13,343 bases of DNA from JAVWGW01 sp036655915 (lineage in GTDB: Bacteria; Actinomycetota; Coriobacteriia; Coriobacteriales; Eggerthellaceae): assembly GCA_036655915.1 (NCBI GenBank), contig JAVVPE010000043.1, positions 1 through 13,343 of the forward strand, given 5' to 3'. Below, piece by piece: positions 1 through 6,290 of this stretch (position 1 is its first letter; each line of letters starts with the position of its first letter). The notes below the pieces were generated by a model. The model did no database searches. It worked only from the letters and a program-made list of their open reading frames with translations, and was not told the DNA's origin. The position numbers and the translations under genes were made by a program.

Positions 1-1272
1 GTGCTGCTTTGCTATTTCTTTTCCAATTTGTTGGACTACTCCAACTACGAGGGCATTACCCATACAGAATGCTCGACGGCCGTCGGTCATGGTGGGGTCA
101 ACATTTTTTGTGTCGGTCCATCCTTTGGGAAACATTTGCAGTTGATCGAGTTCGTCGGGCATTAGGCGACGATAGCGTCCGCTATCGGTTTTGATAACGT
201 GCTTAAATCGGGAAGCCCCAGCACCGCCTTCACCAGTAAGTATGGTGCGAGATGGTTTTGATAGGTCTTCAGGAAAGGTCATACCACCTTCGGAATAAAA
301 ATAGGTATGACCCGTTTTGGTGGTTCTTTCCTCTTTCTTTTTTCCTTTAAGGTATTCCCAGGCAGGGAGCTTTTCTTCTGGAATAAAAAACTCATCGGGA
401 ACTTTCGAATCATCAATCAAGATATCACCGAGTGTCGTGAAGGTGCCATTGTAATCCGGTTCAATTTTTGCGGTAATCGCTAATCCGTCTTGCATAACAC
501 CCGCAGTTTTGAATTTTGAAATTTTATCGCCAACACCAAATTTTTTGGTTAGAACTTCAGGAGCTGAGGAAACCTTTATTTTTGAAAAAGCATCAATAAC
601 TGGCTTAATGGGAAGTGCTTTAGCCATAACGCCCGAGCTCTGAAAACGTTCTTTTTTATCCCATGGCTTGGCTTCTAATTCCCCATAAATGTAAATGCGT
701 CGGCGACGCTGAGGAAAGCCATAATCAGCGGCATTGACAACGCGCCATTCAACAGAATAGCCAAGTTCGTTCATGCAGGATAAGATGATGGCAAAATCAC
801 GACCGCGTTGTGAAGCAGGACTCTTCAAGAGGCGGTCAACATTTTCGAGCAATACATATTTAGGCCGTTTCAAATCGAGCATGCGATAGATGGACCACCA
901 AAGAATTCCTTTTTTTCCATCGAGGCCATTTGACTGGGATAGAGGGCGCGCAACGGAGTAGTCTTGGCACGGGAAGCCTCCAACAAGCATATCGAAATCA
1001 GGAATTTGCATCGTTGCGGACTCAAGCGCATCCATGACTTCTGCTATGTCTTGATTCGAGTGTTCTTCGGGATGGTCACCGTTGGGGTCAAAGCGTTCGG
1101 TGTAGCAGCGGTAGGCAAACTGTTTCGTTGCGGTTCCTGGTGGTTCCCACTGGTTTGCCCACACAACCTTAAAAGCACCTTTGGGGACCCCCCATTCGGG
1201 AAGGCCTTCAAGGCCAAGGCGAAATCCACCTACCCCGGCAAATAGTTCTGCAACTTTGATTTCTTGTGACAT
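1..1272 (-). CDS. C5-cytosine DNA methyltransferase, M.Sau3AI-like (GATC), 3' end cut by window edge
   Basis: Leftward gene, read as 424 codons without a stop to base 1. It transfers a methyl group from S-adenosylmethionine to carbon 5 of cytosine, and by family it protects GATC sites from the neighbouring endonuclease. Visible motifs in order are motif I ELFAGVGGFR (residues 9-18), motif IV GGFPCQDYSVA with catalytic Cys102, motif VI ENVDRLL with Glu143, motif VIII QRRRR from residue 188, the RTILTGEGG stretch before motif IX, and motif X GNALVV from residue 405. Motif X lies about 20 residues before the edge, so only a short C-terminal tail should be missing. The region with TGHTYFYSEGGM, between motifs VIII and IX, resembles what I remember of the M.Sau3AI target-recognition region, which supports GATC as target. 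The ATG at 1272 is preceded by only a weak Shine-Dalgarno sequence. The gene is AT-rich compared with the por and add genes, suggesting transfer. Family assignment is firm; the GATC specificity is inferred from resemblance and from its partner. Confidence 0.95.
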   Translation of the reverse strand, partial: MSQEIKVAELFAGVGGFRLGLEGLPEWGVPKGAFKVVWANQWEPPGTATKQFAYRCYTERFDPNGDHPEEHSNQDIAEVMDALESATMQIPDFDMLVGGFPCQDYSVARPLSQSNGLDGKKGILWWSIYRMLDLKRPKYVLLENVDRLLKSPASQRGRDFAIILSCMNELGYSVEWRVVNAADYGFPQRRRRIYIYGELEAKPWDKKERFQSSGVMAKALPIKPVIDAFSKIKVSSAPEVLTKKFGVGDKISKFKTAGVMQDGLAITAKIEPDYNGTFTTLGDILIDDSKVPDEFFIPEEKLPAWEYLKGKKKEERTTKTGHTYFYSEGGMTFPEDLSKPSRTILTGEGGAGASRFKHVIKTDSGRYRRLMPDELDQLQMFPKGWTDTKNVDPTMTDGRRAFCMGNALVVGVVQQIGKEIAKQH

Positions 1273-1302
1273 GGACTCGCTTTCATGAATTAATCTCTGG
1301 CT

Positions 1303-1331
1303 ATTATAGATGATCGAGTGATTTCGATCAA
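1303..1331 (-). promoter_or_regulatory. Promoter of the methyltransferase gene, containing two GATC sites
   Basis: On the minus strand a -35 box TTGATC (1331-1326) and a perfect -10 box TATAAT (1308-1303) are separated by the optimal 17 bp. Transcription should start near 1296, giving a leader of about 24 nt before the ATG at 1272. One GATC (1326-1329) lies in the -35 box and another (1312-1315) in the spacer. These are the presumed target sites of the enzyme made from this promoter, so methylation or enzyme binding could alter its strength. The promoter is read directly from sequence; the feedback is inference. Confidence 0.65.
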
Positions 1332-1420
1332 GAAGAAAGTTTTTGAAATCCCGTTCAGCGGTGTTCAATTGGCGTTTATGCAGATCAAAAGGTAAATTTA
1401 TTTGTGGCAAAACGATGGGC

Positions 1421-1485
1421 TTGAGATAGAATTGAGCGAAACAGTTTTGAAGAATTTATTTTCAAAAAAGTAGGGAGAAAGAGCA
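1421..1485 (+). promoter_or_regulatory. Weak promoter candidate and ribosome binding site of the restriction endonuclease gene
   Basis: A possible -35 TTGAGC (1432-1437) lies 17 bp from a -10-like TTTATT (1455-1460). Each matches the consensus at only four of six positions. A good Shine-Dalgarno AGGGAG (1472-1477) sits 8 nt before the ATG at 1486. A poor endonuclease promoter opposed to a near-consensus methyltransferase promoter would let protection build up first, but the promoter call is tentative. The ribosome binding site is the solid part. Confidence 0.3.
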
Positions 1486-2976
1486 ATGGATGCATATGAT
1501 AGCAGGGATCCTAAGAGCATAGAAGCCTATGCAAAACGACTTAAGGGAAAGACGTTTTACGATGTTTTGAATATGGGGATATACCCTGAGGGTAAATCTA
1601 AAATTGACTATGAAGGTAAAAAGCTCAATAAAGGCAAACTCGGAAACCTTCTGGAGGAGCGCTATTTTGGGTACGAGGTCAACAGTATTTCAGCTGCTGA
1701 TTTTCCCGAAGCTGGCGTTGAGCTCAAAACCACTTGTTACGACATTACAAAAAGTGGGCGCGCTTCTGCTGGCGAGCGTCTTGTTCTTGGTATGCTTTCT
1801 TTTGACGAGCCGATTGAAGATGATTTTTTTAAGTCACATGTTTGGACCAAATGTAAATCAATGCTTCTCATTGAGTATGAACGCGTGAAAGGCTCCAAAG
1901 ATAAACTGTCCCAGCGCATTGAGTATGCTTGCCTGTTTACTCCTTCAGATGCTGATTTGAGAATTATTGCCGATGATTATAGGGTTATATCGGCAAAAGT
2001 GAAATCCGGAAAAGCCCATGAGTTAAGCGAGTCTGACACCGTTTATCTTTCGGCAGCAACAAAGGGTGCGTCGGAGGCGACGATGTGGGTACCTCAGAAG
2101 CAATACGCCCCTAAAGTTCCCGCAAAGAAACGTGCCTTTAGTTTCAAGCGCAGCTACATGGATTATATTTTGCATGAGTATATCTTCCCTGATGCTGATA
2201 TCTCTTCTAGCTCCTCCGCCTACGGACAGAAAATCATTGCAGATTCTCGCGATTTAGAGGGTAAATCTTTCGACGAGCTTTTGATTGAGAAGATTAATGG
2301 TTTTGTTGGCATGACCGACGAAGAGCTTTGCTTACGGTTCAAAAAAGAACTCAAGGGAAGTAAATCGCGTTGGTCAGAGCTTGTTTTTTGCATGCTTGGC
2401 GTTTCAAGCAACGGGGCTGAAGAGTTGCAGAAAGCCAATATGGTGGTCAAATCTATCAAAGTGGAAGAAGCAGGAGGGGTTAAGGAAAGCGTTTCTTTTC
2501 CTGCTTTTGAGTTTGCCGATTTGCTAAAAGAAGATTGGGATGATTCTGCCTTATTGGACTATCTCGAAGAAACTAGATTTCTTTTTATAATCTGGCGAAA
2601 AGAGGGAAATCTATGTGTTCTTGAAGGGGCAAAAGTTTGGAACATGCCTTATAAGGATTTAGAGGAAGTGCGTAAATGTTGGGAGAAAACACGGGAAATA
2701 ATTTTTGACGGCGTGAAAATTACCCCACAAAAAGTGAGCAAGGGCGTGCGTTATCTAAACAATCTTCCCGGGGAAAGGGATAACGCAGTAGCACACGTCC
2801 GGCCCCACGCAAGCAAGAGAGCTTATCGCTTCGAGAATGGCTCCATTGTTGGCAATATTGAAAACGATGCATCGGAACTGCCAGATGGGCGGATGATGAC
2901 CAAGCAGTGTTTTTGGCTGAATAGCAATTACGTTTACGAATCTATCGCATTTCCTTTTTTGGATAAAAAAGAATAG
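1486..2976 (+). CDS. Type II restriction endonuclease, Sau3AI/MutH family (GATC)
   Basis: A 496-residue protein, close to the roughly 490 residues of Sau3AI. It should cut unmethylated GATC in incoming DNA. The N-terminal MutH-like catalytic domain shows Glu57 in KGKLGNLLEE and the metal-binding set Asp72-X6-Glu79-X-Lys81 in DFPEAGVELK, the same spacing as MutH Asp70/Glu77/Lys79. The segment GKAHELSESDTVYLSAATKG (175-194) also matches what I recall of Sau3AI. The C-terminal half has the second, DNA-binding effector domain of Sau3AI: ETRFLFIIW (362-370), AHVRPH (436-441) and MTKQCFWLN (471-479). In Sau3AI this half serves DNA binding and control of activity. All catalytic residues are present and the frame is intact, so it is probably active. 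It is divergent from the methyltransferase, AT-rich, and has no controller-protein gene beside it. GATC specificity is inferred from family. Confidence 0.95.
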   Translation: MDAYDSRDPKSIEAYAKRLKGKTFYDVLNMGIYPEGKSKIDYEGKKLNKGKLGNLLEERYFGYEVNSISAADFPEAGVELKTTCYDITKSGRASAGERLVLGMLSFDEPIEDDFFKSHVWTKCKSMLLIEYERVKGSKDKLSQRIEYACLFTPSDADLRIIADDYRVISAKVKSGKAHELSESDTVYLSAATKGASEATMWVPQKQYAPKVPAKKRAFSFKRSYMDYILHEYIFPDADISSSSSAYGQKIIADSRDLEGKSFDELLIEKINGFVGMTDEELCLRFKKELKGSKSRWSELVFCMLGVSSNGAEELQKANMVVKSIKVEEAGGVKESVSFPAFEFADLLKEDWDDSALLDYLEETRFLFIIWRKEGNLCVLEGAKVWNMPYKDLEEVRKCWEKTREIIFDGVKITPQKVSKGVRYLNNLPGERDNAVAHVRPHASKRAYRFENGSIVGNIENDASELPDGRMMTKQCFWLNSNYVYESIAFPFLDKKE

Positions 2977-3015
2977 TGTTACCGAGACATCCTCTCCACG
3001 CTCTGCTCACATAAA

Positions 3016-3085
3016 TTTCCACTTACCGAAGCGGCGCGCCCTCGAAAGCGTGACGGCGCATTTTCCACTTCAGTGTGCGAAAGCG
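3016..3085. repeat. Short direct repeats upstream of the por operon
   Basis: The 9-mer TTTCCACTT occurs at 3016-3024 and 3062-3070. The motif CGAAAGCG occurs at 3043-3050 and 3078-3085, with a shorter CGAAGCG at 3027-3033. Together they look like two imperfect copies of one module about 50 bp apart. They sit in the 174-bp spacer between the endonuclease gene and porG and could be regulator binding sites or the remains of a duplication at the island edge. No convincing -35/-10 pair could be chosen here. Confidence 0.35.
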
Positions 3086-3138
3086 CTGGTATTATTAGCA
3101 ACGTTATGTCTAATATGCGTAGCACCACAAACCCAAGC

Positions 3139-3149
3139 GAGAGGAGAGG
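3139..3149 (+). promoter_or_regulatory. Ribosome binding site that sets the porG start
   Basis: The purine-rich run GAGAGGAGAGG ends one base before ATG 3151. It supports that start over the in-frame GTG at 3073, which has no comparable site and would add 26 residues not expected in gamma subunits. Confidence 0.7.
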
Positions 3150-3150
3150 T

Positions 3151-3723
3151 ATGTCTCAGCTGACCGAAATTCGTTGGCATGCACGTGCTGGTCAGGGTGC
3201 AGTTACTGCGGCCAAGCTGGTTGCGGACACGGCACTTTTAGCGGGTTCCTACATTCAGGCGATGCCCGAATACGGCCCGGAACGCACGGGTGCGCCTTTG
3301 AAGGCCTACACGCGCGTATCCAGTGAGCCCATCGAAGTGCACAACAATATTACCAACCCGGATATCGTCATCGTGTTGGATGACACGCTGCTCGACGCCA
3401 TCGACGTGACGGAAGGCCTGCCCGACAACGGCACGGTGCTTCTGAATACGCAGATGGATGTTGCCGCTGCGCGCAAAAAGCTCGGTGTTGCGGATTCCGT
3501 GAAGGTTGCGGTGGTCGATGCTACCGGTATTGCCATGGACACCATCAAAAAGGATATGCCCAACACTCCGCTCGTCGGTGCTCTTTCCAAGATTACGGGA
3601 ATGTTTCCCAAGGAAAAGGTCGAGGAGCGTTTGATTATCACCTTCGGCAAGAAATTCGCCAAGGAAATGGTCGATGCGAATATTGCCAGCGTCGATCGCG
3701 CGTATGAGGAGGTTTCGCTATGA
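3151..3723 (+). CDS. porG: Pyruvate (2-oxoacid):ferredoxin oxidoreductase, gamma subunit
   Basis: A 190-residue protein, the normal size for the gamma subunit. In the four-subunit enzyme this domain helps bind coenzyme A and bridges the other subunits while pyruvate is split to acetyl-CoA and CO2 with reduction of ferredoxin. The N-terminus RWHARAGQGAVTAAKL (residues 6-21) is the typical glycine-rich opening. AMPEYGPERTGAP (about 35-47) is the family signature, followed by NPDIVIVLDDTLLD. The ATG at 3151 is chosen because a purine-rich Shine-Dalgarno lies just upstream; the reading frame itself continues back to a GTG at 3073. It is first in an operon with the delta, alpha and beta genes and overlaps porD by 4 bp (ATGA), consistent with translational coupling. 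A related branched-chain 2-oxoacid substrate cannot be excluded from sequence alone. Confidence 0.93.
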   Translation: MSQLTEIRWHARAGQGAVTAAKLVADTALLAGSYIQAMPEYGPERTGAPLKAYTRVSSEPIEVHNNITNPDIVIVLDDTLLDAIDVTEGLPDNGTVLLNTQMDVAAARKKLGVADSVKVAVVDATGIAMDTIKKDMPNTPLVGALSKITGMFPKEKVEERLIITFGKKFAKEMVDANIASVDRAYEEVSL

Positions 3724-4037
3724 GCACCTATGATGTGACCACGTTCGATCACTGGAAGCCCAGCGATTTCCCCATCGGCGTCGCGTGCCCCGATGCGGGC
3801 AATTCCAAACTCTATATCACTGGCGGTTGGCGCAGCGAACGACCCATCTGGTCGCAGGACGCTTGCAAAAATTGCATGTTGTGCTGGGCTTATTGCCCCG
3901 ATTCTTCCATCGAAGTTGCCGATGGCGCCATGACGGGTATCGACTACGACCACTGCAAGGGTTGCGGTGTCTGTGTTGCTGAATGTAAATTCGGAGCTCT
4001 GGAAATGATCTCCGAGAGCGAAGCGAGGGAGGCATAA
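3720..4037 (+). CDS. porD: Pyruvate:ferredoxin oxidoreductase, delta subunit (2[4Fe-4S] ferredoxin)
   Basis: A 105-residue ferredoxin-like subunit that carries electrons from the catalytic core to external ferredoxin. Two classical cluster motifs are visible: Cys49-x2-Cys52-x2-Cys55-x3-Cys59-Pro, and Cys79-x2-Cys82-x2-Cys85-x3-Cys89. They should hold two [4Fe-4S] clusters. The leading 45 residues (GGWRSERPIW before the first cluster) are the usual extension of PorD proteins and separate it from free ferredoxins. A strong Shine-Dalgarno (TGAGGAGGT, 3705-3713) lies inside the end of porG, and the start codon overlaps the porG stop. The porA gene starts 1 bp after its stop, so the four products are very likely made together. 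Confidence 0.95.
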   Translation: MSTYDVTTFDHWKPSDFPIGVACPDAGNSKLYITGGWRSERPIWSQDACKNCMLCWAYCPDSSIEVADGAMTGIDYDHCKGCGVCVAECKFGALEMISESEAREA

Positions 4038-4038
4038 T

Positions 4039-5226
4039 ATGAGCGAGAATAAGGCCTTTTCCGCTACGGGCAATCAGATGGTCGCCGACGCGATGCGCCA
4101 GGTTGACCCCGATGTCATGGCGGCGTACCCCATCACACCGCAAACCACAATCGTGGAAAACTACGCGAAGTTTGTGGCCGATGGCAGGGTGCATACCGAA
4201 TACGTCACCGTTGAATCCGAACATTCCGCGCTTTCAGCCTGCATTGGCGCTTCTGCGGCGGGCGCGCGCGTGGCAACGGCTACCAGTTCGCAAGGTTTGG
4301 CGCTGATGTGGGAAGAATTGCACATCGCTTCGGGCATGCGTTGCCCGATCGTCATGGCCAACGCCAACCGTGCGCTTTCGGCACCCATCAACATCCACGG
4401 TGATCATTCCGACATCATGGGCGCGCGCGATACCGGCTGGATCATCATGTTCGCCGAAACGGCGCAGGAAGCTTACGACAACACGGTCATTTCGTTTAAG
4501 GTTGCCGAAGATGATCGCGTGCTGCTGCCGGTTATGACCACGCTCGATGGCTTTGTCACCACGCACGCAATGGAGCGCTGCGAAATGGAAGACGACGCAA
4601 CCGTGCAGAAGTTTGTGGGCACCTACACGCCCACGATGCCGTTGCTTGATACGGATAATCCGGTGGGCAAGGGCATGTTTGCCAACTTGGGCGACACCTA
4701 CATGAAGGTCAAAAAAGTTGAGCGCAACGCTATGGAAGCTTCCGCCGCCGTTATTGAAGAACACGGCAAGGCCTGGGCTGAAATCTGCGGTCGCCCCTTT
4801 GACATGGTTGACTGCTGGGGCACCGAAGATGCCGATTTCATCGTGGTTGTGCTGGGTTCCCTGGCGGGCAATGCGCGTTTTGCTGCACGTCAAATGCGCG
4901 CCGAAGGCAAGAAGGTCGGCGTGGTTCGTCCGCGCATCTTCCGTCCCTTCCCCGGTGCTCAAATCGCTGAAGCCTGCAAGGGCGCCAAGGCTGTTGCAGT
5001 GTTTGATCGCAGCGATTCTTTTGGTGCCGATTACGCCCCGCTTGGTGGCGAAGTTGTCGGCGCGTTTTACAAGGCTGGCATGAACGTGCCGGTCAGCAAC
5101 TATGTGACGGGTCTGGGCGGCGCCGATGTGACGCTTGACCAGATGAAGCAAGTATTCGGTGAGCTCGAAGAATGCGCGGCAGGTACGCGCAAGAGCGAAC
5201 TGACCTATCTCGGTATCCAAGGTTAG
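4039..5226 (+). CDS. porA: Pyruvate:ferredoxin oxidoreductase, alpha subunit
   Basis: A 395-residue protein, the usual length for PorA. It forms the pyrimidine-binding half of the thiamine diphosphate site and much of the substrate pocket. The opening shows AAYPITPQT (28-36), whose threonine region contacts pyruvate in related enzymes. VESEHSA (58-64) contains the glutamate expected near the thiamine. TATSSQGL (80-87) and ANRALSAPINIHGDHSD (109-125) follow, including the conserved arginine (Arg111) of the substrate pocket. The C-terminal part, VVVLGSLAGNAR and then VGVVRPRIFRPFP, is the transketolase C-terminal-type domain. A Shine-Dalgarno GAGGGAGG (4025-4032) overlaps the end of porD. No cysteine cluster motif is expected here and none is seen. 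The substrate is most likely pyruvate, but a sister 2-oxoacid enzyme is possible. Confidence 0.95.
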   Translation: MSENKAFSATGNQMVADAMRQVDPDVMAAYPITPQTTIVENYAKFVADGRVHTEYVTVESEHSALSACIGASAAGARVATATSSQGLALMWEELHIASGMRCPIVMANANRALSAPINIHGDHSDIMGARDTGWIIMFAETAQEAYDNTVISFKVAEDDRVLLPVMTTLDGFVTTHAMERCEMEDDATVQKFVGTYTPTMPLLDTDNPVGKGMFANLGDTYMKVKKVERNAMEASAAVIEEHGKAWAEICGRPFDMVDCWGTEDADFIVVVLGSLAGNARFAARQMRAEGKKVGVVRPRIFRPFPGAQIAEACKGAKAVAVFDRSDSFGADYAPLGGEVVGAFYKAGMNVPVSNYVTGLGGADVTLDQMKQVFGELEECAAGTRKSELTYLGIQG

Positions 5227-5236
5227 GGGGCAGCAG

Positions 5237-6184
5237 ATGGCAAACATTAAAGAATTATCCAATCGCCCCGAATCTTTGGCTCCGGGTCATCGTCTGTGCG
5301 GTGGCTGCGGCGCTTCGATCGCGGTGCGTCAAGTGCTTATGGGTGCAGGCGAAAATGCCCAGGTTGTCGCCGGGTGCGCAACGGGTTGTCTGGAAGTTTC
5401 GACGACCATTTACCCCTACGATTCCTGGAACATCCCCTTTGTTCACAACGCTTTTGAAAATAGTGCCGCCACCATGTCCGGTGTTGAAGCTGCTTTCAAG
5501 GGCATGAAGGCGGGGGGCAAAATTCCCGCCGACAAAGAAATAAAATTTGTTGCGTTCGGCGGCGACGGTGGCACCTACGACATCGGCCTCCAGTCGCTTT
5601 CTGGTGCCATGGAACGTGGCCACGATATGGTCTATGTGTGCTACGACAACGGCGCCTACATGAACACGGGCATCCAGCGATCGGGTGCTACGCCGAAGGG
5701 CGCTTGGGCCACCACCGCTGAAGTGGGCGTGGCTCAGCAGGGCAAGCCGCAGGTGCGCAAGGATCTTACTTCCATCATGGCTGCTCACGGCATTCCCTAT
5801 GTTGCTCAGGCGACGGTGGGCAACTGGCGCGATTTGGTGAACAAGGCCGAAAAAGCCTTCGCAGTCAAAGGTCCCGCCTTCATCAACGTGCTGGCTCCGT
5901 GCCCGCGCGGCTGGCGTATGGCTTCTGATATGACGACGGAAATCTGCCGTTTGGCTGTTCAGACAAAATTCTGGCCCATCTTCGAAATCGAAAATGGCGT
6001 GTGGAAGCTTACTCCTGTGCGCGAAAAAGACGAGCGTCCACTGGAAGATTTCTTGAAGCCCCAGGGTCGTTTCAAGCACCTGTTCAAGCCGGGCAACGAA
6101 GCTCTGCTGCAAGAAATGAAAGACGACGTTGCTGCCAACTGGGCATATCTGGAAGGCCGCGTCGAAGGCTCGAAAAACCTCTAA
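5237..6184 (+). CDS. porB: Pyruvate:ferredoxin oxidoreductase, beta subunit (thiamine diphosphate-binding)
   Basis: A 315-residue catalytic subunit that binds the diphosphate of thiamine diphosphate and one [4Fe-4S] cluster. The cluster ligands are probably Cys21 and Cys24 in LCGGCG, one of Cys47 or Cys51, and Cys222 in LAPCPRGW. The thiamine motif begins at GGDGGTYDIG (108-117) and continues to YDNGAYMNTGIQRSG (136-150), with the expected spacing of about 25-30 residues from GDG to N. The text NTGIQRSGATP is typical of PorB and supports pyruvate as substrate. A good Shine-Dalgarno (AGGGGG) lies just after the porA stop, 10 bp before the ATG. It is the last gene of the operon and is followed by a strong terminator. 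The enzyme is oxygen-sensitive, in keeping with an anaerobic host. Confidence 0.95.
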   Translation: MANIKELSNRPESLAPGHRLCGGCGASIAVRQVLMGAGENAQVVAGCATGCLEVSTTIYPYDSWNIPFVHNAFENSAATMSGVEAAFKGMKAGGKIPADKEIKFVAFGGDGGTYDIGLQSLSGAMERGHDMVYVCYDNGAYMNTGIQRSGATPKGAWATTAEVGVAQQGKPQVRKDLTSIMAAHGIPYVAQATVGNWRDLVNKAEKAFAVKGPAFINVLAPCPRGWRMASDMTTEICRLAVQTKFWPIFEIENGVWKLTPVREKDERPLEDFLKPQGRFKHLFKPGNEALLQEMKDDVAANWAYLEGRVEGSKNL

Positions 6185-6214
6185 GAACCAAGCGCTTCAC
6201 CTGTGCGCAAAATA

Positions 6215-6247
6215 AAAAAGACCCGGTGTAAAACGCTGGGTCTTTTT
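6215..6247 (+). terminator. Intrinsic terminator after porB
   Basis: A perfect 10-bp inverted repeat AAAAAGACCC (6215-6224) and GGGTCTTTTT (6238-6247) with a 13-nt loop ends in five T residues. It lies 31 bp after the porB stop and separates the por operon from addB. Since it starts with a run of A, it could also act on the opposite strand, but no leftward gene ends here. Confidence 0.85.
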
Positions 6248-6278
6248 GCAAGGTGGCCTATCCTTGCGCACTATGTAG

Positions 6279-6290
6279 TATGATTTCATC
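6279..6290 (+). promoter_or_regulatory. Possible -10 box of addB giving a leaderless message
   Basis: TATGAT (6279-6284) matches the -10 consensus at five of six positions and lies 6 bp before the addB ATG at 6291, where transcription would be expected to start. No Shine-Dalgarno precedes the ATG, as in leaderless genes. No good -35 box is seen at 16-18 bp, so the call is tentative. Confidence 0.35.

Noticed and set aside
964..1245. Rightward open frame inside the methyltransferase region
   Set aside because: The minus strand here encodes motifs I to IV of the methyltransferase, including the catalytic PCQ, so this frame is a shadow.
1273..1485. A hidden controller (C) protein or Vsr gene between the methyltransferase and endonuclease
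   Set aside because: The gap is 213 bp, no frame of useful length with a start and ribosome binding site was seen, and it is occupied by promoter elements.
3034..3041. GGCGCGCC palindrome and the nearby GCGCC/GGCGC pair as a terminator for the endonuclease gene
   Set aside because: The stem is short with a 13-nt loop and no T-run long enough follows. It is more simply an incidental GC-rich palindrome.
3073..3150. Upstream GTG start extending the gamma subunit by 26 residues
   Set aside because: The extension has no family similarity and no ribosome binding site, whereas ATG 3151 has a strong one.
3306..4073. 255-codon open frame on the minus strand across porG/porD
   Set aside because: It lies antisense to two unmistakable genes with cluster motifs. 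Its protein has no recognisable domain, and the openness follows from codon bias on the coding strand.
4234..5262. 342-codon open frame on the minus strand across porA
   Set aside because: It is antisense to porA, which has all family motifs. The product has no domain and no ribosome binding site.
5255..6112. 285-codon open frame on the minus strand across porB
   Set aside because: It is a shadow of porB, and its His/Arg-rich composition is typical of antisense frames.
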